Shown: in pieces, positions 16,158 to 24,382 of the stretch | Position numbering within the stretch: position 1 is the first letter of the stretch | Layout: the number at the start of each line of letters is the position of its first letter | NCBI GenBank assembly: GCA_963645945.1 | Contig: CAVIUA010000048.1 | Span: forward strand, 1-64,000 | DNA: 64,000 nucleotides | Direction of reading: 5' to 3' | Source: CAG-877 sp963645945 | Lineage (GTDB): Bacteria > Bacillota_I > Bacilli_A > RF39 > UBA660 | Translations under genes and position numbers: made by a program | The notes under the pieces: model-generated | The model's input: the letters and a program-made list of their open reading frames with translations, nothing else | Database searches by the model: none | What the model was told of the DNA's origin: nothing

Positions 16158-17423
16158 TTATACCACCTTACTGTTTTGATTCTTATTAACTTTTGCACTA
16201 ATATATATTTCTCCATTTGTCGGAGTTAATTCAATATCAACAAAATTCAAATCTAGCAATATATCTAATAAATTTCTAAACATATCTAACCCACGATACA
16301 AATCAACAAAATCCAATCCAGGAATTATAATACCAGGAATAATTTTTTTCTCTTTTGTATCTAAAAAACCATTTGATATTGATATTATTATAACAGCATT
16401 ATTCTTTAGAACTCTATAGGCTTCTTTAAGAGCTTGTTTTACATCAAAAAATGATGAGTTATATGTTCTTAGAGATACATATAAATCATAACTGTTATCT
16501 GTTAGTTCATGTAAATTTTCAGCTCTCTCCTGAATTATTTGAGAAGCCGGAATTGCTTTTTTAACTTTCTTTAATCCATTAGGTGCGATATCAACAAATG
16601 TTATATTGGCACAATTAAAAAACAATTCACGTGCTTCATTGCCACCACCAACACCAACATTCAATATATTAATTTCATTCAGCGATTTATTATTTGTTTT
16701 ATTATAAATATCATTAAATACTTTACTCCAATTTGTATTAACAGATCTAATATCATTAGCGTAATTATATGCGGAGTATTTATGATCAAATGCATCAGAT
16801 AATATACTAGTTATTAATTTGTAAAGCTTTGTCCCTGATATATTAAATTTTTTTGATATATAAGCAGATAGTTTTTCAACCTGTTTTTGTTGTAAAATTT
16901 CTTCAAATTCTAGTTTTATTCCATATAAATCTAACTTTTCTTTTAAAAAGCGACTTATTCTATTACTATAATAATATTCACTATATTTTATATTTTGTTT
17001 ACTTTCTTTATACAAATTATAGTTTTGCTTAAATATATTTTCTTGTAATTCATCATTAAATCTAAAAATATTTTTGTTATTTAAAACTGGATCATTATCC
17101 AAATAGCAATTCAATTTAGGATCAGGAAGTCCTATAAAAATATTTTCAACTTCAATTGTACTTAATAACTTATTTAAGTCAAATTCTTCTTTATCATTTA
17201 ATGTATTAATTGTTAAATATAAATTTTCGATTTTTGTAATTTTTTTATTTTTTAATTTTATTATTAAATTATCTGCCCAAGCGCAATCTCCATTATTAGT
17301 ACTAGAATGTTCTATTAATTGATCATTATTTACAACTAACGCTGAAACTCTAATTAATTCACTATCTATTTTATCTGCAATTTTAATAGCATACTTCATC
17401 CAATAGTAATTATTATTTGTCAT
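16158..17423 (-). CDS. Degenerate RibD-like deaminase-fold domain fused to SAM methyltransferase
   Basis: 421 residues. The N-terminal part (about 1-115) follows the cytidine/RibD deaminase pattern: 'MKYAIKIADKI', 'VSALVVNNDQLI', 'LYLTINTL', 'IFIGLPDPKLN'. The zinc ligands are absent: HAE reads WAD and PCxxC is missing, so deamination is unlikely and this may be a binding domain. Residues about 120-245 are helical and polar. From about 250, a class I methyltransferase follows with motif I 'LNVGVGGGNEARELF' and 'EAYRVLKNNAVIIISISNGF'. I do not know the fusion from characterised systems. It sits between two glycosylase-fold genes. Confidence 0.65.
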   Translation of the reverse strand: MTNNNYYWMKYAIKIADKIDSELIRVSALVVNNDQLIEHSSTNNGDCAWADNLIIKLKNKKITKIENLYLTINTLNDKEEFDLNKLLSTIEVENIFIGLPDPKLNCYLDNDPVLNNKNIFRFNDELQENIFKQNYNLYKESKQNIKYSEYYYSNRISRFLKEKLDLYGIKLEFEEILQQKQVEKLSAYISKKFNISGTKLYKLITSILSDAFDHKYSAYNYANDIRSVNTNWSKVFNDIYNKTNNKSLNEINILNVGVGGGNEARELFFNCANITFVDIAPNGLKKVKKAIPASQIIQERAENLHELTDNSYDLYVSLRTYNSSFFDVKQALKEAYRVLKNNAVIIISISNGFLDTKEKKIIPGIIIPGLDFVDLYRGLDMFRNLLDILLDLNFVDIELTPTNGEIYISAKVNKNQNSKVV

Positions 17424-17446
17424 TTTTAAATGTCACCTTTCTTTTT

Positions 17447-18091
17447 CTAACCTAAGTCGTCAAAACTGTTGGACAATGCCCCTTTTGATATCGCTTCCCA
17501 AAAATAAACTGAAACTATAGTAGAATATGGCATCCAATCAGAAAAATATTTTTCTACGTCTTGGTTAGAAGGCAAGTCTTCAAGATCATACATCCATTTT
17601 AATACTCTTTTAATAGTATAATCACCTTTAGAAAGAACATTTTCACGGCCTAATGAAAATATTAAATACATTTCTACTGTCCAATTACCAATTCCTTTTA
17701 TTTTTGTTAGCTCATTTCTGATTTCTTGATTAGTGAGCTTTTTAACAGCATTAAGATCAAATTGATTATTTAATATAGCACAAGAGAAATTTTTAATATA
17801 TGTAATTTTTTGTTTACAAATACCAAAAGATCTTAATTCATCCTCATTAATAATATTCAATGTTTCAGGTGAAATATCTTGATATTTTTCACATAATTTT
17901 TTCCAAATAGATTCACGGGTTTTATCACTTATCTGTTGTCCTATAATATATTTTACAATGCATTTAAAGTCATCATCCTCAATTGGTATAGAACAAGATC
18001 TAATATACTTTATTAGTTTACCTAATTTTTCATCAGAATTTATTAAAAATTGAACTTGTTTATTATTTAAATTATATTTTTTTACTTTCAT
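17447..18091 (-). CDS. DNA-3-methyladenine glycosylase, AlkA/HhH-GPD family
   Basis: 214 residues. 'IIGQQIS' (about 49-55) and the helix-hairpin-helix 'KIKGIGNWTVEMYLI' (130-144) are family hallmarks, and D157 in 'SKGDYTIKR' is the catalytic aspartate. The family removes alkylated purines from DNA by cleaving the N-glycosidic bond. The AlkA N-terminal domain is much reduced, so this is a compact MAG-like form. It starts three bases after the Nudix gene without a clear ribosome binding site, so translation is probably coupled. In this operon it may act on the same modified base as the other enzymes rather than in general alkylation repair. Confidence 0.88.
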   Translation of the reverse strand: MKVKKYNLNNKQVQFLINSDEKLGKLIKYIRSCSIPIEDDDFKCIVKYIIGQQISDKTRESIWKKLCEKYQDISPETLNIINEDELRSFGICKQKITYIKNFSCAILNNQFDLNAVKKLTNQEIRNELTKIKGIGNWTVEMYLIFSLGRENVLSKGDYTIKRVLKWMYDLEDLPSNQDVEKYFSDWMPYSTIVSVYFWEAISKGALSNSFDDLG

Positions 18092-18094
18092 AAA

Positions 18095-18652
18095 TTATTT
18101 ATTATTAATCTGTTCTAATACGATACTTTCTAATATTCTCTTAAAAATAGACCAAGAAACTTCTTTTTCTGTCAACCCATCATAATTATTATTAATTCTT
18201 GTTATTATTTCATCTTTAGAAAAATATTTTGCATCAGATACTTCTTCTTTCTGTAATACTAAATCATTTATATTAACATCTTTTGTAATTAAATAACATT
18301 CGTCATAGTGATTATTAATATAACCATTTTTATTATATCGTGATGTAGTACCTACAAGATATTTTATATCATCATCACTTATATCAATTCCTAGTTCTTC
18401 CCTGCATTCTCTTATTAGTGCTTGACGGCCAAATTCTCCTGCATTAACATGTCCTCCTATAGTAACATCCCATTTATTTGGCCACAGTTTTTTATTTGCA
18501 CTTCTTTTTTGTAATAAGACATTAAAATCTTTATCAACTATAAAAGCATAAACAGCCCTATGCCATAATCCATTTGTATGACATTCATCTCTAGTAGCAA
18601 CTTTACCAGTAAATTCTCCTAATTCATTAAGAACATCAAATTTTTCGTCCAT
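18095..18652 (-). CDS. Nudix hydrolase (IDI/YfcD-like)
   Basis: 185 residues. The Nudix box is complete: G67...E73 then R81-E82-C83-R84-E85-E86-L87-G88. The segments 'VLLQKRSANKKLWPNKWDVTIGGHV' (about 45-69, read in parts VLLQKRS and LWPNKWD) and 'GLWHRAVYAFI' are typical of the subgroup containing isopentenyl-diphosphate isomerase-like and YfcD-like hydrolases. It likely hydrolyses a nucleoside diphosphate derivative; substrate unknown. Its ATG overlaps the LysR stop (TAATG) and uses GGAGGTAAATA. Confidence 0.9.
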   Translation of the reverse strand: MDEKFDVLNELGEFTGKVATRDECHTNGLWHRAVYAFIVDKDFNVLLQKRSANKKLWPNKWDVTIGGHVNAGEFGRQALIRECREELGIDISDDDIKYLVGTTSRYNKNGYINNHYDECYLITKDVNINDLVLQKEEVSDAKYFSKDEIITRINNNYDGLTEKEVSWSIFKRILESIVLEQINNK

Positions 18653-19551
18653 TATTTACCTCCATCTTTCCCGTTATTTAGTAATTCATTTTCTATAAAT
18701 AGTTTTGCTATACTTGTCATATATTTACGTCTACAAATTAAATTAATCTCTATTTTAGGTAATTCCTCCGCTATCTCAATTATTTGAATATTATCTTCAT
18801 CAGATAGACTTGAATTGGTCTTTACAACATAACCTATACCAGCATTATTTTTGATTGCATTAATAATTAATTCTTCTGTCGTAAATTCTATCATAGGTTC
18901 AAACTCTAGACTATGTTCAATAAAACAAGTATTAAGATTTTTTCTTAAAGAACTTCTGGCAGAGGGAAGAATCAAAAATTGATCTTTTAAATCTTCCAAA
19001 CAACAAAATTTTTCCTTATTTTTAGTAGATTTTATGAAGCACGTATCCAAATTTACTATAGGCGTTATTTCAATATTGTTGTAGATATTTTCTATAGGAG
19101 ACGTATCAATTACAAAATCTAAGTTACCCTTAACTAGTTCATCTATAAGATCTCTAGTAGGCATATCAACAAATTTCATTTTAACATTTGGATGTTGCTG
19201 TCTAAAATTAATTATTTTTTTCATAAGATAATTCATAACAATATGTGACTGTGCTCCAATAACAATATTTGTATCTTCTACATTACTCATCGATTTAAGC
19301 ATTCTTTGACATGCTGCTAACAAATCGCTAGATTCTTTAATATATTTATATAAAACTTGACCATAGGGAGTCAATGAAACCCCATTATTTGCTCTATTAA
19401 ATAAAACGACCCCCAACTCTTCCTCTAGTTTTGCAATACTTCGACTTATGGCAGGTTGTGTTATATAGAGTTTATTGGCGGCTTTTAAAAAACTGTTACA
19501 ATTAGCAACCTCATAAAAAATTTTCAAAAAATTTAGGTTCAAATTGTCCAC
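18652..19551 (-). CDS. LysR-family transcriptional regulator
   Basis: 299 residues from GTG 19551, placed by AGAGGTGG six bases upstream; a GTG at 19560 lies inside that site. The N-terminal winged helix-turn-helix (about 1-62) includes 'FYEVANCNSFLKAANKLYITQPAISRSIAKLEEELGV' (parts: LKAANKLYITQPAIS, LEEELGVVLF). The C-terminal effector-binding domain (about 90-290) has periplasmic-binding-protein fold. It is first in the minus operon and divergent from the transporter operon, the classical LysR arrangement. It probably controls both operons in response to the imported compound. Confidence 0.93.
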   Translation of the reverse strand: MDNLNLNFLKIFYEVANCNSFLKAANKLYITQPAISRSIAKLEEELGVVLFNRANNGVSLTPYGQVLYKYIKESSDLLAACQRMLKSMSNVEDTNIVIGAQSHIVMNYLMKKIINFRQQHPNVKMKFVDMPTRDLIDELVKGNLDFVIDTSPIENIYNNIEITPIVNLDTCFIKSTKNKEKFCCLEDLKDQFLILPSARSSLRKNLNTCFIEHSLEFEPMIEFTTEELIINAIKNNAGIGYVVKTNSSLSDEDNIQIIEIAEELPKIEINLICRRKYMTSIAKLFIENELLNNGKDGGK

Positions 19552-19568
19552 AACAACCACCTCTAATT

Positions 19569-19586
19569 AATATTATATATAATATT
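19569..19586. promoter_or_regulatory. 18-bp perfect palindrome over the lysR -10 region, possible operator
   Basis: AATATTATATATAATATT reads the same on both strands and overlaps the predicted lysR -10 box (19577-19572). Autoregulation by LysR proteins commonly uses such a site. Being pure A/T it may also be fortuitous. Confidence 0.4.
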
Positions 19587-19600
19587 ATCTATAAAAACAA
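19572..19600 (-). promoter_or_regulatory. Promoter of the lysR operon
   Basis: TTGTTT (19600-19595) and TATAAT (19577-19572) on the minus strand, spacing 17. The leader before the AGAGGTGG site would be short. Confidence 0.5.
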
Positions 19601-19630
19601 TTAATAAATTAAGTGTCAGTTATAACTTTT

Positions 19631-19648
19631 AGTAATAGCATTATTACT
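19631..19648. promoter_or_regulatory. Palindrome AGTAATA-N4-TATTACT, possible LysR binding site
   Basis: A seven-base inverted repeat around GCAT lies in the middle of the divergent promoter region, upstream of both predicted promoters. This is where a LysR-type activator site would be expected. Confidence 0.5.
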
Positions 19649-19692
19649 TTTAAAACTAATTATAAAATTAAGTAATATCTGTATAAATAAAT

Positions 19693-19721
19693 TTAACACG
19701 TATAACTTCTGATTATACATA
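19693..19721 (+). promoter_or_regulatory. Candidate promoter of the transporter operon
   Basis: TTAACA (19693-19698) and TACATA (19716-19721), spacing 17. The -10 box is poor, which would suit an activator-dependent promoter under the divergent LysR protein. Confidence 0.4.
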
Positions 19722-19790
19722 ATATTAAAAAAAGCATTTCCAATTTTAAGAGAAAAATATTAAATTGTTATTAGAAAGGAGAAAATTTAT

Positions 19791-20432
19791 ATGGCAATAA
19801 CGACAATTTTTGGAATCAATGGTGTTGGTAAAGACACTGTTGCTAATTCATTAAGAACTAATAATCCAGATTTATTAGTTACAAGCATTTCTAGAATGCT
19901 TATGTATATTTTAGGTATAACAAAAACCTATGATGTTAACGAAAAGGTTTGTGAGGAGCAATATAAAATGCTTGAAAGTGTTCCTCAGGAAAAAATGATA
20001 AAGATTGAAAATACTGATTACAAAGATATGTTAGATGAAATCGCTTCATCTAAAGAAGACTTAATAATGTTATCTCACTTAATATCAGCTTTAAGGCATG
20101 GAGATAAAATTCAATATTTAACTGATAGAACTACACCAGATTGGTATGTCAAGCTAAATCAAGCACTAATTCAATTGGTTGCACCTTCAGATACAGTGAG
20201 TTATCGAAGAAAAAATGATGTAAACAGAAAAAGGGAAACTAGTATAGAAGAAATTGAATATCATCAATCATTATGTACTAATGAGTGGGAAAGAATCAAA
20301 CGTGTAAATCCGGATACTGCAAATAGAATGTTTATAGTTAACAATATTAACTTAAGTGATGCAACAAACGAAATCGAACAAATAATGCATGATCAAGCCA
20401 AGGTATTAAGAAAGATTAGAAGTGATAAGTAA
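19791..20432 (+). CDS. P-loop nucleotide kinase-like protein (archaeal adenylate kinase-like)
   Basis: 213 residues, AAAGGAG before the ATG. The Walker A motif is 'GINGVGKDTVA' (8-18). 'LIMLSHLISAL' and 'VSYRRKNDVNRKRETSIEEIEYHQ' (parts: RRKNDVNRKRE, EIEYHQSLC) resemble the substrate and lid segments of archaeal-type AdkA kinases. It may phosphorylate a nucleoside monophosphate or a related compound; substrate not assignable. First gene of the plus operon; its stop overlaps the PRTase start (TAATG). Confidence 0.7.
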   Translation: MAITTIFGINGVGKDTVANSLRTNNPDLLVTSISRMLMYILGITKTYDVNEKVCEEQYKMLESVPQEKMIKIENTDYKDMLDEIASSKEDLIMLSHLISALRHGDKIQYLTDRTTPDWYVKLNQALIQLVAPSDTVSYRRKNDVNRKRETSIEEIEYHQSLCTNEWERIKRVNPDTANRMFIVNNINLSDATNEIEQIMHDQAKVLRKIRSDK

Positions 20433-21037
20433 TGAAAAAGATAGCAGAACATTTAGTAAAGACAGGTTGCTATATAAGAACAGCCGATAGCAAATTCGAT
20501 ACAACTCATGGTAATCAAGTGCTTGCATATTTATGCTGTAGACTAGCCATAAGCAATGTAGAAGTTAGAGAAGAAATAATAGAAGAGCTAACCAGAACCA
20601 TATATGATAATTATGGTTCCAATATAACTGTAGCTGGAATGGCTACAGCTGGTATTCCTTGGGCAGCCGGTGTAGCTGAAAAATTAAGTATTCCATTACT
20701 ATATATAAGAAGCAAACCAAAAGAATATGGATTAAAAAGTTTAATAGAAGGCAACTTACAATATGCTACAGAACAAATTATTGTTATGGATGATGTCTTA
20801 TATACAGGACAAACAGCGCAAATAGGAATTGATGCTTTACAAGAAAAAGGATTAGAGGTTGTTGGAATTTCAACATTAGCTAAACTTTCAGAAAAAGCAG
20901 AAAAAAAATTTAAAAATAACAGTATTGATGTTAGTTATTTAACTGACTATGATGAAATTCTAGATGTTGCAACAGAAGAAAAAATAATAAATGACAAAGA
21001 AAAAGTTAAAATGTTAAGTTTTTATAGAAGTAATTAG
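20432..21037 (+). CDS. Orotate-phosphoribosyltransferase-like PRTase
   Basis: 201 residues. The PRPP-binding motif is 'IIVMDDVLYTGQTA' (about 112-125), with 'GMATAGIPWAAGVAEKL' and 'IRSKPKEYG' before it, in the order seen in orotate phosphoribosyltransferase. It probably couples a free base to PRPP (base + PRPP to nucleotide + PPi). No other pyrimidine biosynthesis gene is near, so I do not call it pyrE; it is better seen as a dedicated salvage PRTase paired with the kinase upstream and the importer downstream. Confidence 0.8.
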   Translation: MKKIAEHLVKTGCYIRTADSKFDTTHGNQVLAYLCCRLAISNVEVREEIIEELTRTIYDNYGSNITVAGMATAGIPWAAGVAEKLSIPLLYIRSKPKEYGLKSLIEGNLQYATEQIIVMDDVLYTGQTAQIGIDALQEKGLEVVGISTLAKLSEKAEKKFKNNSIDVSYLTDYDEILDVATEEKIINDKEKVKMLSFYRSN

Positions 21038-21053
21038 AAAGAGGTGAAAAAAT

Positions 21054-21698
21054 ATGAACGAAAAAATAGTAATTACTACTACAAATAAAAATAAAGTTGG
21101 ACGAATACAAAAACTGCTGAAAAATGCAAACTTTGAAGTAGTTGGATTATCTGAAATAGTTAAGGGAAAAATAGAAGAACCAGAAGAAACAGCTGAAAGC
21201 GGAATAGATAACGCAATTGAAAAGGCCATTTATTACGTCAACTATCTACCAGAAGACACAATAGTTTTATCCCAAGATGATACAATTGAGTTAATTGGAG
21301 TTCACGAAGAAGATGAACCAAAAGGGCACATAAAAGAACCAGTTATTAAAAAATATGGTAAATTTACCGACGAACTGGCAGCTAAATACTATTCTGAACT
21401 AGCCAGTAAATATGGTGGAACAATCCCCATGATATTTAAATATGGACACGCTGTGGCGGTTATTGAAACAACAGATAGAATGAGAAAAAGAGTTTTATCA
21501 GCTGAATCAAAACTAGAGGCAAGACTAGTTAATAAAATATACCAACTTAATAAATGTCCTGGATATTTTCTCGCAGCATTAATGGAAGTACAAGTAAATA
21601 ATGAATGGCTTCCATATAATGATTTAACAGAAACTCAATTAATTGATTTGGACATAGATTTGAAAAAATCAATAATATCACTATTAAAAGAAATATAG
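21054..21698 (+). CDS. Ham1/RdgB-like nucleoside triphosphate pyrophosphatase
   Basis: 214 residues, AGAGGTGAAAAAAT before the ATG. 'VITTTNKNKVGRIQKLL' (5-21), 'EEPEETAESGIDNAIEKA' (about 42-59) and 'VLSQDDTIELIG' match the Ham1 order of motifs (T/SxN-K, E...F..NA..KA, DD/DSG). The family hydrolyses non-canonical NTPs to NMP and PPi. The C-terminal third is longer and more divergent than in RdgB, so specificity may differ. It follows the PRTase by 16 bases. Confidence 0.75.
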   Translation: MNEKIVITTTNKNKVGRIQKLLKNANFEVVGLSEIVKGKIEEPEETAESGIDNAIEKAIYYVNYLPEDTIVLSQDDTIELIGVHEEDEPKGHIKEPVIKKYGKFTDELAAKYYSELASKYGGTIPMIFKYGHAVAVIETTDRMRKRVLSAESKLEARLVNKIYQLNKCPGYFLAALMEVQVNNEWLPYNDLTETQLIDLDIDLKKSIISLLKEI

Positions 21699-21710
21699 GA
21701 GAAATGAATT

Positions 21711-22688
21711 GTGAAAGAAAAGAAAAAAATAATTGTTGGATTAATAATCTTAATTATCGCAGTAATTGCATTTTTTATGATTTTTAATTCTAAGTCTAAA
21801 AATAAATTAGAAAAAACATCATTAAGATTGAAATGGGTATGTCAGGCCCAGTTTGCTGGATATTATTCAGCACTAAAAGAAGGATATTACAAAGATGTAG
21901 GTTTATCAGTAACAATCGATCCAGCAGGGCCTAATATTTCACCAATTCAATCGGTTACTAGTGGAGTAAATGAATTTGGTATAGCTGGAGCAGAACAGAT
22001 AATTACTGCGATTGATAACAAGGTTCCAATTGTTGCTATTGCAGTAATCTACAGAGAAACACCTGAGGCACTTGTTTCAAAAAAAGAATTAAATATTAAA
22101 ACGCCAAAAGATCTAGAAGGGAAAACAGTTGGAGTAGTTTATGAAAATGATGAAAACTTATATAGACTATTTTTAAAGAAAAACAAAGTTGATGAAAATA
22201 ACATAAAGGAAGTTCCAGCAATAACAGGAATCAGTCAAGTAATGACTGATCAAGTTGATGCAAAAATGGCATATGAAATGAACGATGCTATTTTACTTGA
22301 ACTTGAGGGAGAAAAAGTCAACCTATTAAGATTTAGAGATTATGGTGTTAAAGTATATGCGGACACAATATTTACCACAAAAGAAATGGTAGAAAAACAT
22401 CCAGATAAAGTTAAAAAATTCCTTAAAGCCTCCTTAAAAGGATGGAATTATGCAATTGAAAACCCTGAAAAGTCAGTTTCACAACTAATAGAAATAAATC
22501 CAACATTAAAATATGAACATCAATTAGGATATTTAAAAGGAAGTATTCCATTAATTATGACGGATGAAAAAATAGGAGTATCCGATTCTAAAATATGGGA
22601 AAATATGATAGATAATTTATATGAAAATAAAATGATTAAGAAAAAAATCAAAGCATCTGAAGTATATACAAACGAGTTTTTGAAATAA
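21711..22688 (+). CDS. ABC transporter substrate-binding protein, ThiY/NMT1 family
   Basis: 325 residues from GTG 21711 after TAGGAG. A membrane helix (about 6-24) anchors it; there is no lipobox cysteine. The domain has the NMT1/THI5-like signature 'LRLKWVCQAQFAGYYSALKE' then 'GVNEFGIAGAEQI', used by binding proteins for thiamine pyrimidines, riboflavin and similar heterocycles. The ligand therefore is probably a small heterocycle, perhaps a base, but cannot be read from sequence. It forms a complete importer with the next two genes. Confidence 0.85.
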   Translation: MKEKKKIIVGLIILIIAVIAFFMIFNSKSKNKLEKTSLRLKWVCQAQFAGYYSALKEGYYKDVGLSVTIDPAGPNISPIQSVTSGVNEFGIAGAEQIITAIDNKVPIVAIAVIYRETPEALVSKKELNIKTPKDLEGKTVGVVYENDENLYRLFLKKNKVDENNIKEVPAITGISQVMTDQVDAKMAYEMNDAILLELEGEKVNLLRFRDYGVKVYADTIFTTKEMVEKHPDKVKKFLKASLKGWNYAIENPEKSVSQLIEINPTLKYEHQLGYLKGSIPLIMTDEKIGVSDSKIWENMIDNLYENKMIKKKIKASEVYTNEFLK

Positions 22689-22689
22689 T

Positions 22690-23430
22690 ATGAGTTATAT
22701 TAAAATAGAAAAATTATCTAAATCATACAAAGAAAAGAATATATTTCAAGAATTTTCTTTAAATATAGAAAAGGGAAGTTTTATTTCTTTTGTTGGACCA
22801 TTTGGATGCGGGAAAACAACTTTACTAAAACTACTAGCAGGTATAGAAAACATTGATACTGGCCAAATACTTATAAATAATCAAACTCCAGAAACTTTAA
22901 AAAAAGATAAAAAAATGGGGTATGTATTTCAAGAACCGTTATTATTACCATGGAAAAATGTTGAAGAAAATATTCGGTTACCTTTGGAATTATCACATAA
23001 GAATAATTTTAAAAAAGTTGATCAATTATTAAAAACGGTCGGCCTAGACGAAAAGAAAAATAATTATCCTAGAGAATTATCTGGTGGTATGCAACAAATA
23101 GTTTCTATCTTAAGAGCTGTTATTAATAATCCTGCAGTACTATTACTAGACGAGCCCTTATCAGCAATTGATGAAATTAATAGAAATAAACTACAAGATA
23201 TTTTAATCAACTTACATAAAGCAAATAAGCAAACAACTATCCTTGTAACACACTCTATTCATGAAGCCGTTTATTTATCTGATAAAGTATATATTTTGGG
23301 AGACTCTCCAGTACAAATAATTGATTGTATAAAGCCAAAATATCCTAGAATGAAAAGATACAAAAACAGTTTGGAAACACTAAAAACAGTAACAAAAATT
23401 AGAAAAAAACTAGAAAAAGCGGTGAAATAA
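22690..23430 (+). CDS. ABC transporter ATP-binding protein (ThiZ/SsuB-like)
   Basis: 246 residues. Walker A 'GPFGCGKTT' (36-44), Q-loop 'VFQEPLLLPW', signature 'LSGGMQQIVSILRA' and Walker B 'AVLLLDEPLSAID' followed by the switch His in 'VTHSIHEA' are all intact. The 'EPLLLPWKN' Q-loop is characteristic of the nitrate/sulfonate/thiamine-pyrimidine subfamily. It starts two bases after the binding protein and supplies energy to the importer. Confidence 0.93.
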   Translation: MSYIKIEKLSKSYKEKNIFQEFSLNIEKGSFISFVGPFGCGKTTLLKLLAGIENIDTGQILINNQTPETLKKDKKMGYVFQEPLLLPWKNVEENIRLPLELSHKNNFKKVDQLLKTVGLDEKKNNYPRELSGGMQQIVSILRAVINNPAVLLLDEPLSAIDEINRNKLQDILINLHKANKQTTILVTHSIHEAVYLSDKVYILGDSPVQIIDCIKPKYPRMKRYKNSLETLKTVTKIRKKLEKAVK

Positions 23431-23432
23431 TT

Positions 23433-24155
23433 ATGAAAAAGAATCTCATTGGTCTTCTAACAATTATAATCTTTTGGTTATTAATAACATTTATTTTTAA
23501 TCCGCCTTCTTACTTGTTTCCAAGTTTAATTAATACTGTAGCCGACTTTATCTCAAATTATCAATTATATATACATCATACTTTTATTACCGTAATAGAA
23601 ATAGTTCTTGGATTTATAGTTGCGTTATTTATAGGATTATCATTATCACTAGTGGCATTATATTATCAAAAAACTGAAACCATTTTTACATTTATATCAA
23701 TTATACTAAAAACCGTTCCCATAATTGCAATAGCTCCATTATTAGTATTATGGTTTGGAAATGGTTTAGGATCTAAAGTAGCAGCAGTAGCTATCACAAG
23801 TTTTATTCCGATTTTTGTAAATACATTATCAGGAGCCAAAATTATTCTAAATAGATATAAAAATATTATTGGAATATATTCCTTAAATAAATTACAAATC
23901 AATAAAATAATTTTATTGCATGGAATATCAGAGTATATTATTACATCCTTAAAAATCACTAGTTCACTAGCTGTTGTCGGTGCACTAGTTAGTGAATTCA
24001 TTAGTGCAAATAAAGGTTTAGGATACTTAATAATTTCAAATTATTATTCAATGAATATTGCAGGTGTATTTGTATGTATCATGATATCAGGTCTATTGGG
24101 AATATTAATATATTCAGGATGTAACTATTTAGAACAGCGCTATAGTTATCAATAA
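23433..24155 (+). CDS. ABC transporter permease (ThiX/SsuC-like)
   Basis: 240 residues, GGTGAAATAATT before the ATG. About six hydrophobic helices are visible, and the conserved 'EIVLGFIVALFIG' and 'KTVPIIAIAPLLVLWFG' segments contain the coupling-loop region of BPD_transp_1 permeases of the nitrate/sulfonate/pyrimidine class. It is last in the plus operon and is followed by a strong terminator. Confidence 0.92.
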   Translation: MKKNLIGLLTIIIFWLLITFIFNPPSYLFPSLINTVADFISNYQLYIHHTFITVIEIVLGFIVALFIGLSLSLVALYYQKTETIFTFISIILKTVPIIAIAPLLVLWFGNGLGSKVAAVAITSFIPIFVNTLSGAKIILNRYKNIIGIYSLNKLQINKIILLHGISEYIITSLKITSSLAVVGALVSEFISANKGLGYLIISNYYSMNIAGVFVCIMISGLLGILIYSGCNYLEQRYSYQ

Positions 24156-24196
24156 ATAAATGTAATAAAAACATTAGAAAGAGTATATACAGCTTT

Positions 24197-24246
24197 AAGC
24201 GAGTAAGCATTCACAACAAATGCTATCATTACTCGCTTCTTTTATT
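24197..24246 (+). terminator. Terminator of the transporter operon
   Basis: AAGCGAGTAA (24197-24206) pairs with TTACTCGCTT (24229-24238). An inner AGCATT/AATGCT stem stacks above, and TCTTTTATTTT follows. Confidence 0.88.
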
Positions 24247-24308
24247 TTGAAAATACCAAATAATATAATGACAAAAAAATCTAGATCATCAACATACAAA
24301 ATATAACA

Positions 24309-24339
24309 TTTAAAAACCTCTAGAAATATCTAAAGGTTT
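24309..24339 (-). terminator. eno terminator
   Basis: On the minus strand AAACCTTTAG pairs with CTAGAGGTTT (one mismatch), followed by TTAAATG. It lies 45 bases beyond the eno stop. Confidence 0.6.
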
Positions 24340-24382
24340 ATCTATATTTAAATTATGATAGTTTTGAATTTATCTGATTATG

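Noticed and set aside
20432..21037. Naming the PRTase pyrE
   Set aside because: It resembles orotate phosphoribosyltransferase, but no other pyr genes are near and the neighbours point to another base.
21711..24155. Calling the importer ThiXYZ (thiamine pyrimidine)
   Set aside because: Family resemblance is clear, but no thi genes or TPP riboswitch are present, so the ligand is left open.
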